Source: an uncultured Actinomycetes bacterium
GTDB lineage: Bacteria; Actinomycetota; Actinomycetes; Mycobacteriales; Mycobacteriaceae
Length of the DNA: 64,000 nt
Reading direction: 5' to 3'
Assembly (NCBI GenBank): GCA_903884065.1
Contig: CAISDL010000128.1
Coordinates: 45,822-109,821 of the forward strand
In this document: positions 44,116 through 57,952 of the stretch, in pieces
How the letters are laid out: each line of letters begins with the position of its first letter
Numbering within the stretch: the first letter of the stretch is position 1
Notes under the pieces: generated by a model
What the model was told of the DNA's origin: nothing
The model's input: only the letters and a program-made list of their open reading frames with translations
The model's database searches: none
Made by a program: the position numbers and the translations under genes

Positions 44116-44970
44116 ATGCGCTTCGCGTTCAAGACCTCCCCGCAGAACACCACCTGGGCCGACATGCTCGCGGTGTGGCGGGCGGCCGACGACATCGAGG
44201 TATTCGAGTCGGGCTGGACCTTCGACCACTTCTACCCGATTTTCTCCGACCCGGCGGGTCCGTGCCTGGAGGGCTGGACCACGCTGACCGCGCTCGCGCA
44301 GGCCACCACGCGGCTGCGACTGGGCACCCTGGTGACCGGCATCCACTACCGTCACCCGGCCGTGCTGGCCAATATGGCTGCGGCGCTGGACATCATCTCC
44401 GGCGGCCGGCTGGAACTGGGGATCGGCGCCGGATGGAACGAGGAGGAGTCCGGGGCCTACGGCATCGAATTGGGCACGCTCACAGAGCGATTCGACCGCT
44501 TCGAGGAAGCCTGTCAGATCCTGATCGGTCTGCTCAGCCAGGACTTCACCGACTTCGACGGCCGGTTCTATCAACTCACCGCGGCGCGCAACGAGCCGAA
44601 GGGCCCGCAGCGGCCGCACCCACCGATCTGCATCGGCGGCAACGGCGAGAAGCGGACGCTCCGCATCACCGCCAAGTACGCCGATCACTGGAACTTCGTC
44701 GGCGGTACCCCGCAGGAATTCGCGCGCAAACGCGACGTTCTCAAGGCCCATTGCGCCGACGTCGGCCGCAACCCGAAGGACATCATGCTCTCGGCGCACA
44801 TCCGACTGCACCCGGAACGCGGCGCTCGCGGAGTGATCGAGGACGCGATCGCACTCGGGGCCGAGGGCCTGGACCTGGCGATCGTGTATCTGCCGCTGCC
44901 CTATGACCCGGGGGTGCTCGAACCGCTCGGCGAGACGATCCGCGACTCAGGCCTCTGGCGTCCCGCCTGA
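44116..44970 (+). CDS. F420-dependent luciferase-like oxidoreductase (LLM family)
   Basis: 284 aa from ATG 44116; a longer frame upstream is non-homologous. LLM features: FAFKTSPQNTTWADML, LTALAQATTRLRLGTLVTG, RHPAVLANMAAALDIISGG and LELGIGAGWNEEE, ending IHLAI-type barrel strands (AEGLDLAIVYLPLP). The family uses F420 or FMN as hydride carrier. The close match of the TLVTG and GIGAGWNEEE region to mycobacterial F420 enzymes favours F420. Substrate unknown. Divergent from the ESX-like operon, with 256 bp between. Confidence 0.88.
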   Translation: MRFAFKTSPQNTTWADMLAVWRAADDIEVFESGWTFDHFYPIFSDPAGPCLEGWTTLTALAQATTRLRLGTLVTGIHYRHPAVLANMAAALDIISGGRLELGIGAGWNEEESGAYGIELGTLTERFDRFEEACQILIGLLSQDFTDFDGRFYQLTAARNEPKGPQRPHPPICIGGNGEKRTLRITAKYADHWNFVGGTPQEFARKRDVLKAHCADVGRNPKDIMLSAHIRLHPERGARGVIEDAIALGAEGLDLAIVYLPLPYDPGVLEPLGETIRDSGLWRPA

Positions 44971-44971
44971 T

Positions 44972-45160
44972 TCAGGAGAACAGCCCGTACCGCATCAGTT
45001 CGTCGGCGGTGACCAGCCGTTCGTGCTTGGCCGGGAACTCCCGGCTCTTGACGGGGTGTCGCATCAATGACCAGGCCGCGCGCGCGGCGCGGGTCAGCGC
45101 CAGCGGGTTGGGGATCGGGGTGAGGTACACGGGGTCTCTCTCCTGTGTGGTCGACTTCAT
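44972..45160 (-). CDS. Small conserved mycobacterial protein downstream of gltD (Rv3857c-like)
   Basis: 62 aa from ATG 45160. Contains PVYLTPIPNPLALTRAARAA and ends ADELMRYGLFS. No clear membrane helix, though the middle (ALTRAARAAWSLM) is amphipathic. No family recognised. It sits right downstream of gltD on the same strand, the same place as Rv3857c in M. tuberculosis as I recall. The stop lies 2 bp from the end of the convergent LLM gene. Confidence 0.6.
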   Translation of the reverse strand: MKSTTQERDPVYLTPIPNPLALTRAARAAWSLMRHPVKSREFPAKHERLVTADELMRYGLFS

Positions 45161-45281
45161 CGGCAACCGGGGGACACCTCAACCTCAGCACCCCACTCCA
45201 GCAATTAGAGCTCGGTCACACCCAAGGAGCCCGAAGGCGCGCCGAAGCCCAGCTCACGTGTTACTGATGTTGCCAATGTGA

Positions 45282-46740
45282 CTAACGTTGCGGCGCTGCC
45301 GACGGCGCGATCGGCGCTGGCAAAGCTGTGTGGCCCATCAGGTAGCGATCCACCCCGGCCGCCGCGGCGCGGCCCTCGGCGATCGCCCACACGATCAGGG
45401 ACTGCCCTCGGCCCATATCGCCGGCGACGAACACACCGGGCACCGACGTCTCGAAGTCGCCGTTGCGGGCGACGTTCCCGCGATCGGTCAGATCCACGCC
45501 GAGCTCGCTCAGCAGGCCGGGCTTCTCCGGGCCGACGAAGCCCATCGCCAGCAGCACCAGGTCGGCGGCCAGTTCGAAATCGGATCCTTCGACCTTCTCG
45601 AACTTGCCGGCGCGCATCTCGACTTCGTGCGCGCGCAGGCCGGTGACCTTCTCATTGCTGCCGACGAACTTCTCGGTGTTGACCGAGAACACCCGCTCGC
45701 CACCCTCCTCGTGCGCCGAGGAGACCCGGAACATCAACGGGTAGGTCGGCCAGGGTGTGGAGTCCGCGCGCTCCTCCGGCGGCCGCGGCATGATCTCGAA
45801 CTGGTGGACGCTGCGCGCGCCCTGCCGCAGCGAGGTGCCCAGGCAGTCCGCACCGGTGTCACCGCCGCCGATGATGATGACCCGCTTGTCCTTGGCGGTG
45901 ATGGGCGGCTGTCCGTCGGCGTCGAGGACCGGATCGCCCTGTTGCGCCTTGTTGGCCCACGGCAGGTACTCCATCGCCTGATGGACGCCGTCGAGGTCGC
46001 GGCCGGGGATCGGCAGGTCGCGCCAGTCGGTGGCACCGCCGGCCAGCACGACGGCGTCGAAATCCTCGCGGAGTTGCTCGACGGTGATGTCGACGCCGAC
46101 GTCGACCCCGGCCCGGAATTTGGTGCCCTCGGCCTCCATCTGCTCCAGACGGCGGTCGATGTGGCGCTTCTCCATCTTGAACTCGGGGATGCCGTAGCGC
46201 AGCAGCCCGCCGATGCGGTCGGCCCGCTCGAAGACGGTGACGTCATGTCCGGCGCGGGTGAGCTGTTGGGCGGCTGCCAGCCCGGCCGGGCCGGAGCCGA
46301 CGACCGCCACCGACTTGCCGGTCACCAGGTGCGGCCGGTTGGGATGTACCCAGCCCTCATCCCAGGCGTTGTCGATGATCTCGACCTCGACCTGCTTGAT
46401 GGTCACCGGATCGGCGTTGATGCCCAGCACACAGGACGCCTCACAGGGCGCAGGGCACAGCCGACCGGTGAACTCCGGGAAGTTGTTGGTGGCGTGCAGC
46501 CGTTCGATGGCATCCTGCCAGCGGTCCCGGTAGACCAGGTCGTTCCACTCCGGGATCAGGTTGCCCAGCGGGCAGCCGTTGTGGCAGAACGGGATTCCGC
46601 AGTCCATGCAGCGCGAAGCCTGGTCCTGCAACGCCTCGTGGTCGAAGTCCTCGTAGACCTCGTTCCAGTCGCGCAGTCGCAGCGGCACCGGCCGCCGCTT
46701 CGGGGTCTCCCGGCGGGTGTGCTTGAGAAATCCGCTCGGA

Positions 46741-46748
<8 letters not shown>
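45282..46748 (-). CDS. gltD: Glutamate synthase small subunit
   Basis: 488 aa. NADPH-dependent electron-input subunit of GOGAT. N-terminal Fe-S ligands in [17 protein letters not shown] and [17 protein letters not shown]-binding [25 protein letters not shown]-binding [14 protein letters not shown] and C-terminal [16 protein letters not shown]. It overlaps the end of gltB by 8 bp, so the two are translated together. Confidence 0.97.
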
Positions 46749-51342
<4,594 letters not shown>

Positions 51343-51641
51343 ATAGATGCACCTCACCCTCACTCGCACGGCGATTCACGACGGCGCGCCGTGGCCCGTC
51401 GGGGTTCCTCCGTGCGTCGGTGAACGGCGGCCCTTCAGTGGTGTCAACAGATGACAAAACGATATGCAAGCAGCGCCGAAGATGCCAACTTAGGTCGACC
51501 TAACCCAGCAGCCGGGCCGTGGCGGGTAACAGTCCGGACTAAATCCGGCAAAATCCCACGCACAGCACGTATCCGAGGTGGGACCCTGTTTCGCAATCGT
51601 CGACACGGGCGTCGACCTGATCGCTTAAGGAGTCGGAATCT
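51343..51641. other. Divergent gltB/aqpZ intergenic region
   Basis: 299 bp. Holds the 14-bp palindrome, a 10-bp palindrome, and two GTCGAC sites (51599 and 51611) near aqpZ. A TTGACA-like hexamer is read on the minus strand at 51442-51447, possibly a gltB -35 box, but no good -10 follows. No gene seen. Confidence 0.5.
51490..51503. promoter_or_regulatory. Perfect 14-bp palindrome in the gltB-aqpZ divergent region
   Basis: TTAGGTCGACCTAA, fully self-complementary. The TTAGG/CCTAA arms are those of an IdeR/DtxR box, but the 14-bp span is five bases shorter than the 19-bp consensus. It lies about 150 bp from each flanking gene. A second short palindrome, AGTCCGGACT, is at 51531-51540. Confidence 0.5.
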
Positions 51642-52421
51642 ATGACAACCCCCACGATGACGCACCGCCTCACCGCGGAGTTCATCGGCACGTTCTGGCT
51701 GGTCTTCGGCGGGTGCGGTGCCGCGGTCTTCGCGGCGAACCCGGCCGGTGACAACTCCGTGGGCATCGGCTACCTCGGGGTGGCCCTGGCCTTCGGCCTG
51801 ACCGTGCTGACCGGCGTGTATGCCTTCGGCACCATCTCCGGCGGGCATTTCAACCCGGCGGTGACCCTCGGTGCGGCGATCGCCAAGCGGGTGGAATGGG
51901 CCGCGGTGCCCGGCTACTGGCTGGTGCAGATTCTCGGTGGTCTGGCCGGCGGCCTGGCGATCCTGACCATCGCCAAGGGCCGCGCGAAGTTCAACGCCAG
52001 TGGCCACATGGCTGCCAACGGCTACGGAATCAACTCGCCGCACGGGTACTCGCTGACAGCGGTGGTCATCGCCGAGGTGCTGCTCACCTTCATCTTCCTG
52101 ATGGTGATTCTGGGCTCCACCGATGATCGGGCGCCCAAGGGCTTCGCCGGGCTGTCGATCGGCCTGTCCCTGACCCTGATCCACCTGATCTCGATCCCGA
52201 TCTCGAACACCTCGGTCAACCCGGCCCGCTCCACCGGTGTCGCGTTCTTCAACGGCGCCGGTGCTCCCGGCCAACTGTGGGTGTTCTGGCTCGCACCTCT
52301 GGTAGGCGCAGCCCTGGCCGGTGTGCTCTATCCGATCCTGTTTCCGCGGCGCGAGGAACTGGCCACCCGGCCGGTGCGCGATGCGGCGCTGGAAGCGGCC
52401 CAGTTCATCGAGGACAAGTAA
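51642..52421 (+). CDS. aqpZ: Aquaporin Z-type water channel
   Basis: 259 aa, six membrane segments with two NPA loops: HFNPAVTLG (Asn71) and VNPARSTG (Asn193). The second loop has the arginine of the selectivity filter. GGCGA-rich segments before it ([18 protein letters not shown]) match AqpZ, and the absence of the GlpF-type Asp after the second NPA favours water over glycerol. ATG 51642 follows TTAAGGAG. A strong terminator follows. Confidence 0.92.
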   Translation: MTTPTMTHRLTAEFIGTFWLVFGGCGAAVFAANPAGDNSVGIGYLGVALAFGLTVLTGVYAFGTISGGHFNPAVTLGAAIAKRVEWAAVPGYWLVQILGGLAGGLAILTIAKGRAKFNASGHMAANGYGINSPHGYSLTAVVIAEVLLTFIFLMVILGSTDDRAPKGFAGLSIGLSLTLIHLISIPISNTSVNPARSTGVAFFNGAGAPGQLWVFWLAPLVGAALAGVLYPILFPRREELATRPVRDAALEAAQFIEDK

Positions 52422-52435
52422 CCCCAGGCGAGCAG

Positions 52436-52495
52436 CGCCGGCGGCGTCCCTCTCGGTCGACGATCTTTCGTGGACTGGGGCGCCGCCGGCGTTTT
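52436..52495 (+). terminator. Rho-independent terminator after aqpZ
   Basis: Arms 52436-52450 and 52477-52491 form a stem of 15 pairs (11 perfect outer pairs CGCCGGCGGCG/CGCCGCCGGCG, then a G-U and three G-C), with a 26-base loop and TTTT after it. It lies 14 bp after the aqpZ stop and before the convergent glycosylase gene. Confidence 0.8.
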
Positions 52496-52502
52496 CGTCG
52501 CC

Positions 52503-53393
52503 TCACAGGCCGCTGATGCGCTGCCGCGGGAGCCGTGGGCCGCGCCTCGGCAACTGGGCCAGCCGGCTGACCTCCAACAACCGCACCGCCCGGTAGCGAT
52601 GCGGGCGCATGGGTTCCAGCAGCGCCTCCATGGCCGGGTCATCGATCGGATGGCCCAGCAGCGTCCAGCCGATCATGGCCGCCAGGTGGTAATCGCCGAC
52701 CGATAGTGCGTCGGTGTCACCGAGGGCCCGCTGGGCTGTTTCCGCGGCTGTCCAGACGCCGACGCCGGGCATGGACATCAGGGCGTCGCGATCGGTCTGC
52801 CGTTCCAGTGCATCGGCGCGCTGGGCACAGCCGACGATGGTGCGGGCGCGGCCGGCATCGACGTTGGCGCGGTGGAACTCCCAGGACGGGATGGCCCGCC
52901 AGACTGCCGGCGGCGGGGGTACCCGCATCCCCACCGGGGCAGGGCCGGGGGCGGCTGCGCCGTACCTGGCGACCAGCAGCCGCCAGGACCTGAACGCCTC
53001 GACTCCCTGCACCCGCTGCTCGAGGATGGCCGGAATCAGCGCTTCGAGCACCCGCCCGGTGCGGCCGATCCGCAGATGCGGAACCCGGCGCCGCGCCAAC
53101 GCCACCGTCGGGTGAGTCGGGTTGAAGTCATCGGCGTCGTCGTCGGCGCCCAGCAGCGCGGGCAGGTTGCCCACGAACTCCTCGGCACCCTCGCCCCAGG
53201 CGTGACAGTGAACCGTGTCGGCAGCGGTGCGGCTGATCCGGGCGGTGACCGGACCGCTGCGCTGCAGACTGGTCCGCCAGATGCAGCCGTCGACGATCTG
53301 GAAACACGGGTCACCGGGGCCGCGCCGCTGCGGGGCCAGGGTGTGGCCCGGACTCACCGGACCCGGGAAGGTGAGGGTGCGCTCGGCGGGCAC
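52503..53393 (-). CDS. HhH-GPD DNA glycosylase (AlkA/3-methyladenine type)
   Basis: 296 aa, GTG start. N-terminal domain of AlkA type, then the HhH-GPD core: VLEALIPAILEQRVQGVEAF, the hairpin MSMPGVGVWTAAETAQRALG and the catalytic Asp234 in ALSVGDYHLAAMIGWTLLG. No Fe-S cysteine cluster, which separates it from Nth/MutY. It would remove alkylated purines in base-excision repair. It ends just past the aqpZ terminator and follows the FAD enzyme by 12 bp on the same strand. Confidence 0.88.
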   Translation of the reverse strand: MPAERTLTFPGPVSPGHTLAPQRRGPGDPCFQIVDGCIWRTSLQRSGPVTARISRTAADTVHCHAWGEGAEEFVGNLPALLGADDDADDFNPTHPTVALARRRVPHLRIGRTGRVLEALIPAILEQRVQGVEAFRSWRLLVARYGAAAPGPAPVGMRVPPPPAVWRAIPSWEFHRANVDAGRARTIVGCAQRADALERQTDRDALMSMPGVGVWTAAETAQRALGDTDALSVGDYHLAAMIGWTLLGHPIDDPAMEALLEPMRPHRYRAVRLLEVSRLAQLPRRGPRLPRQRISGL

Positions 53394-53405
53394 GGCCGTG
53401 AATTC

Positions 53406-54776
53406 CTAAGGGCGCCCGGTGATCCGATCGGCAAGCGCTGCGATCGGGGAGGTGCGCGACCGTTGACCGGCCTCGTGGCGATCAGCCAGCTTGTAGGCGG
53501 TGTAGAGGCCGCGCACACCGATCCAGCGCAGCGGCTCGGGTTCCCAGTCGCGCGACCGGTGATCCACCCACGGCAGTGCGGTGAGATCGGTGGACCGTTT
53601 GAGCACGAGGTCGGCAAGAGTGCGTCCGGCGAGGTTGGTGGCGGTAACGCCGTGGCCCACGTAGCCGCCGGCCTCGCCCAGTCCGCTCACCGGATCGAAT
53701 CGGACTCCGGCCGACCAGTCCCGCGGAACCGCCAGAACGCCGCACCAGCCATGCGCGATCGGTATGCCGCGGGTCTGCGGCAGGACGGTGTTCAGCACGC
53801 CGGTCAGGTAGTCGATGGTGGCCCGCCCGACGGCGCCGTCGCGGTCGATGCGGGAGGCGTAGCGGTAGGGGATCGCGCGGCCGCCGAGTGCGATGCGGCC
53901 GTCGGCGGTGCGCTGCGCGTAGAAGAAGCCGTGTGCCAGATCGCCCACGGTTTCACAGCCCTCCCACCCGATGCTGTCCCACACCTGCTGGGGCAGCGGA
54001 TCGGTGGCGATCATGGCGCTGTTCATCGGCAACCACCTGCGCCGCAGCCCGCGCATGCGGGCGGTGAAGCCCTCGGTGGCGCGCAGGATGACCGGTGCGC
54101 GCAGCACACCGCGCGGCGTCTCCGCCCGGCCCGGCGCGATCTCGGTGACGGGCGTCTGTTCGTAGACCTTGACCCCCAGACGCTCGACGACGTCGGCGAG
54201 TCCGCGGGCCAGCTTGGCCGGTTGAATCCGCGCGCAGTGCGGGTTGAACGATCCCAGCGTCAGACTGTCCACCTTCACCCGCGCGGATGCTGCTGCGGCG
54301 CTGAGGATCTCGACGTCTTCCACACCCCAGCGGCGATCCTCCTCGACCTCCGCGCGCAGGCGAACGGCCTGGGCGGGAGTCCGGGCGACCTCGAGGTTTC
54401 CGCCCTTGACGATGTCGGCGTCAATGCCCTCTCGGGCGGCGACGTCGATCACCTCGTCGACCGACTCGTTGAGCATCCGCTGCCAGGCGATCACGCTGTC
54501 TCGGCCGTGCGCCTCGGCCAGCAGGCCGCGGTGACCAGGCGGCAAGCCGGACAGCCAGCCACCGTTGCGTCCGGAGGCGCCGAACCCGGCGAAGCGGGCC
54601 TCGAGCACGGCGATGTTCAGGCTCGGGTCGAGTTGGCGGAGGTAGTAGGCCGTCCATAGCCCGGTGTATCCGGCGCCGACGATGCAGACGTCGGCTTCCC
54701 GGTCCCCGGGTAGGGCGGGACGGGGCTCGGGAATCCGGGAGAACCAATGCGATACCGCGCCGTTGACCGTGGCCAT
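53406..54776 (-). CDS. FAD-dependent amino-acid/amine oxidase (DAO family)
   Basis: 456 aa. FAD motif at 34-39 in ADVCIVGAGYTGLWTAYYL, then NIAVLEARFAGFGASGRNGG, characteristic of the DadA/GlpD-like DAO family (the ARNGGW-type loop joins the flavin). C-terminal domain continues PRDWSAGVRFDPVSGLGEAG and GHGVTATNLAGRTLADL. Family members oxidise D-amino acids, sarcosine or polyamine derivatives such as gamma-glutamylputrescine. Substrate unknown. Confidence 0.85.
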   Translation of the reverse strand: MATVNGAVSHWFSRIPEPRPALPGDREADVCIVGAGYTGLWTAYYLRQLDPSLNIAVLEARFAGFGASGRNGGWLSGLPPGHRGLLAEAHGRDSVIAWQRMLNESVDEVIDVAAREGIDADIVKGGNLEVARTPAQAVRLRAEVEEDRRWGVEDVEILSAAAASARVKVDSLTLGSFNPHCARIQPAKLARGLADVVERLGVKVYEQTPVTEIAPGRAETPRGVLRAPVILRATEGFTARMRGLRRRWLPMNSAMIATDPLPQQVWDSIGWEGCETVGDLAHGFFYAQRTADGRIALGGRAIPYRYASRIDRDGAVGRATIDYLTGVLNTVLPQTRGIPIAHGWCGVLAVPRDWSAGVRFDPVSGLGEAGGYVGHGVTATNLAGRTLADLVLKRSTDLTALPWVDHRSRDWEPEPLRWIGVRGLYTAYKLADRHEAGQRSRTSPIAALADRITGRP

Positions 54777-54849
54777 GGGAATGATCCTTGCAGAGCGACG
54801 GGTGTCGGTGTTCGCCGAGATCGCGTGTGGTGCAGGAACCGCGCAGAAC

Positions 54850-56055
54850 TCAGGGACCGTCGTCGCGCAATTCGTCGGGAACGGTGACCGTCACCACGCT
54901 GCCACCACCAGGCCCCGCGCTGAAATCAACCGACCCGCCCACCGATTCGACGGCGACCACCAGCGACGCCAGTCCGATGTGGCCCTCGCTGACGCGGCGG
55001 GCGAGAATCTCCGGGTCGAAACCGATGCCGTCGTCGGCGACCTGCAGCACCGTCTCGCCGAACTCCCGGCGCAGCGTCACCTCGATTCGGGTCGCGCGGG
55101 AGTGCTTGTGCGCGTTGGTCAGAAGCTCGCGGGCCGCGCGGTGGATCAGCGCCTCGGCCTCGGGTCTGCCGACCTCATCGATGACGGTGGCGACCGGGGT
55201 TCCCCACCGCTGTTCATAGCGCGCTGCGAGATCGCGCACCGCGGCACTCAAGCCCACCTGGGCCAGCACCTGCGGGTGCAGGCTGCTCACCGTGTTCCGA
55301 AGGTCGCCGACGGTCTCGCGCAGCGCCGCATCGAGACGATCGAAGCCCTCTGGCGTGGGGTTGTCGCGCAGTTCATCCAGATCGAGTCGGGCGGCCAGCA
55401 GGTTCTGCAGCGGACCGTCGTGCAACTGCTCGGACAGCTCTCTGCTGTGGCGCTCGTCGGCCCGCATCGACTCCGAGATCAGCCGCCGCCGCACGTCCAG
55501 GAGTGCGAGTACCCGGGCCCGGCGGCGGGACAGGGTGTAGGACAACGCCGTGATCGCCGCGGTCAGCCACAACAGACAGCCGACCTGCACGTACACCAGG
55601 GCGGGGATGCTGTCGCCCATCTTCTGGTCGCGGGTGGCATAGACCGCCCAGGCCAGCAGGTAACCGAATGATGCGCTCAACCCCAGCAACCCGGTGATCG
55701 CGGGGCTGTCCAGGAACGCCACGGAGATCGGCAACAGGAAGAAGATCGGGTACAGCGAAATCGTGCCCGGGCCGGAGGCGATGCACAGGGCTGTCACGAC
55801 GGCGACGTCGACGAACATCGAGGCGTACCTGAACCACCACCGCACCGGCGCGCGCAGCAGGTAGACCAGCCAAGCGATCGAGCCGACGGCATAGGCCACC
55901 AGGACCACGGTGAAGACATCCTGGAGCCAGTGCGCGACGTGGGTCTGGTAGATCAGCAGCGCGATCAAGACGATCAGCACCAGTCGCAGGATCGACCGGA
56001 TCCGCAACGGCTCGCTGGTCAGGAAGTCAAGAACGCGGCCTGCCACTCGCACCAC
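54850..56055 (-). CDS. NarL-type sensor histidine kinase
   Basis: 401 aa from GTG 56055 (GTG 56052 or an upstream CTG are possible). Six or so membrane segments (ILRLVLIVLIALLIYQ; LVYVQVGCLLWLTAAITALS), then a HisKA_3 dimerisation domain with His212 in SEQLHDGPLQNLLAAR, the DLRNTVSSLHPQVL coupling helix, and an HATPase domain with ELLTNAHKH and VADDGIGFD. No extracellular sensing domain is evident, so the signal may be in the membrane. It follows its response regulator by 5 bp. Confidence 0.92.
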   Translation of the reverse strand: MVRVAGRVLDFLTSEPLRIRSILRLVLIVLIALLIYQTHVAHWLQDVFTVVLVAYAVGSIAWLVYLLRAPVRWWFRYASMFVDVAVVTALCIASGPGTISLYPIFFLLPISVAFLDSPAITGLLGLSASFGYLLAWAVYATRDQKMGDSIPALVYVQVGCLLWLTAAITALSYTLSRRRARVLALLDVRRRLISESMRADERHSRELSEQLHDGPLQNLLAARLDLDELRDNPTPEGFDRLDAALRETVGDLRNTVSSLHPQVLAQVGLSAAVRDLAARYEQRWGTPVATVIDEVGRPEAEALIHRAARELLTNAHKHSRATRIEVTLRREFGETVLQVADDGIGFDPEILARRVSEGHIGLASLVVAVESVGGSVDFSAGPGGGSVVTVTVPDELRDDGP

Positions 56056-56060
56056 GGAAA

Positions 56061-56714
56061 TCAGTCCAGCAGTCCCCGGCGCATCGCCTCGGCGACCGCG
56101 GCCGCCCGGTCGCCCACCCCGAGCTTTTCGTACAACCGCTGCACGTGGGTCTTGACCGTCGACGGCGCCAGGAACAACTGCTTGGCGATCGCCGGGATGC
56201 TCGCGCCGTTGGCGATCATGCCCAGCACCTCGCGCTCGCGCACACTCAGCGTCGGTCCGCTGGGCTCGGCGCGGCGACGGATCTCGGCGGCCAGTCCGGA
56301 TGCGAGATCGGGCGCCACGACGTCGCGGCCCCGGGCGCATTCCAGCACGGCATTGACGATCTCCGAGCGCGACGACTCCTTGGGCAGATACCCCGCCGCA
56401 CCCTGCTGGAGCGCGTGATACACGATCGCCGGGTCGTTGTTCGCCGACACCAGCAAAACCCTGGTCGGCAGTTCCTCGCGCAGGACCGCGGCGGCCACCT
56501 GGCCGCCGTCCATGCCCGGCATCTGGTGATCCAGCAGCGCGACCTGCGGGCGGTGTTCCTTGATCGCGGCCAGGGCCGTCGGGCCGTCGTCGGCCTCGGC
56601 GACCACGTCGACCAGGCCACTACTGGTCAGCGCGCGCACCAACCCGTCCCGGAACAGCGGATGGTCGTCAGCCACGACCGCCTGAACCTTCTGATTGTTG
56701 AAGGTTTCTCGCAT
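56061..56714 (-). CDS. NarL/LuxR-type response regulator
   Basis: 217 aa from ATG 56714. Receiver domain with phospho-acceptor Asp62 in VALLDHQMPGMDGG, acidic pair in VVADDHPLFRDGL, and Lys in YLPKESSRSE. C-terminal LuxR helix-turn-helix LSVREREVLGMIANGASIPA with VKTHVQRLYEKL. Pairs with the downstream kinase. Divergent from a YeeE-type transporter gene, 115 bp away, a plausible target. Confidence 0.93.
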   Translation of the reverse strand: MRETFNNQKVQAVVADDHPLFRDGLVRALTSSGLVDVVAEADDGPTALAAIKEHRPQVALLDHQMPGMDGGQVAAAVLREELPTRVLLVSANNDPAIVYHALQQGAAGYLPKESSRSEIVNAVLECARGRDVVAPDLASGLAAEIRRRAEPSGPTLSVREREVLGMIANGASIPAIAKQLFLAPSTVKTHVQRLYEKLGVGDRAAAVAEAMRRGLLD

Positions 56715-56829
56715 GCCGATATCTTTCCACGGGGACGGCGCGATTCCGGTCTGAACCGACGCGATCCGACGCCAGCGTCGACACTGCGAGGAAAGCAGGG
56801 CAAACGATGAACCGCAACGACCACTGCCG

Positions 56830-57810
56830 GTGGACGCGTTGACCGCGGCGCTGGCAGTCACCCTCGTGTTGGTCTTCCTGATGGGCGTCGCCATTCAGCG
56901 CGGAAACACCTGCACGGTGGTGGCTTTCGACGACCTCGTACACCGGCGGTCATGGCACCGACTCGAGTCGATTGCCTTCATCTGGTTCCTGATCGCCGGC
57001 GGACTGATCCTGATGCACTGGATCACCGGGCACAATCCGGCCCCCGCGCTGGTTCCCGTCGCCTCCTGGTCGGTGGTCGGCGGCCTGTTACTGGGCCTCG
57101 GGGCGGTCGTCAACGGCGCCTGCACCACCGGGACCATCGCCCGCATCGGTTCGGGTGAGTACGCCTACGCGTGCACGGTCGGCGGGTTCTTCCTCGGCTG
57201 CATCCTGGCGCCGCACCTGTTCGGCCGGCTCGCCTCCAATCACCCGACGGTCGCGCCGGCAACCACCTCGCTGGACTACCCGGTTCTCGCGCTGGGGGGC
57301 ATGGCTGTGGTGTTGGCACTGACGGCGCGGCGACTCGTCGTCGATCCGCACGAGAGCTTCCGGGACTTCCTGCGCAGCGCCTGGGACCCGCGCACCGCGA
57401 TGCTGATCATCGCGGTGCTGTTCGTGGCGGCGGTGCAGATCGCCGGACCGTGGGCCTACACCGACATGCTCGGGGACCTCTCCCGGGGACACACCGAGGA
57501 CATCCTCACCCGGGGCGCGCTGTTCATCGCCCTGCTGGCCGGTGCCATCGTGGCGGGTCGCTCGCTCAGGGGCACCAAGCTCATCGGGCCCCTGGCGCCG
57601 CGGGCCGTCCGCTGCACCGTCGGCGGCCTGATCATGGGTCTCGGGTTCTCGGTGGCACCCGGCGCCTTCGACGGCGACACCCTGCTCGGCCAACCGCTGC
57701 TGCTGGCCTACGCCTGGACGACCATGGCGGCCTCCTACGTGACGATCCTGCTCGGGGTGCTGTATCTACGGTCCAGTCTCGGCGCCCGCATCACGGCACT
57801 GCGCGGCTGA
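56830..57810 (+). CDS. YeeE/YedE-family sulfur transporter
   Basis: 326 aa, GTG start. About nine membrane segments. The family Cys signature is visible twice: IQRGNTCTVVAF near residue 25 and GAVVNGACTTGTIAR near 98-110. In YeeE the corresponding Cys residues line a thiosulfate path. C-terminal half repeats the fold (GLIMGLGFSVAPGAFDGDTL) with the Cys replaced by Ala/Gly. Thiosulfate or another sulfur ion is the likely cargo; no TusA-like partner gene is adjacent. Confidence 0.82.
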   Translation: MDALTAALAVTLVLVFLMGVAIQRGNTCTVVAFDDLVHRRSWHRLESIAFIWFLIAGGLILMHWITGHNPAPALVPVASWSVVGGLLLGLGAVVNGACTTGTIARIGSGEYAYACTVGGFFLGCILAPHLFGRLASNHPTVAPATTSLDYPVLALGGMAVVLALTARRLVVDPHESFRDFLRSAWDPRTAMLIIAVLFVAAVQIAGPWAYTDMLGDLSRGHTEDILTRGALFIALLAGAIVAGRSLRGTKLIGPLAPRAVRCTVGGLIMGLGFSVAPGAFDGDTLLGQPLLLAYAWTTMAASYVTILLGVLYLRSSLGARITALRG

Positions 57811-57952
57811 GAATCGCCCCTGTCCCCCGATCGGTGGACGCGCGATCACCCGGCGCATGGCCCGGACGGACGACATGTCAGTTCGCTGGATCGGGACAGG
57901 CTGGGAGCAGTCCCGGCAACGAGGCCGCGACACCGATGCGAAGGATCCGGCC

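Noticed and set aside
51490..51503. Palindrome as a true IdeR box
   Set aside because: The arms match but the total length is 14 bp and not 19 bp, so IdeR binding is not supported; listed only as a palindrome.
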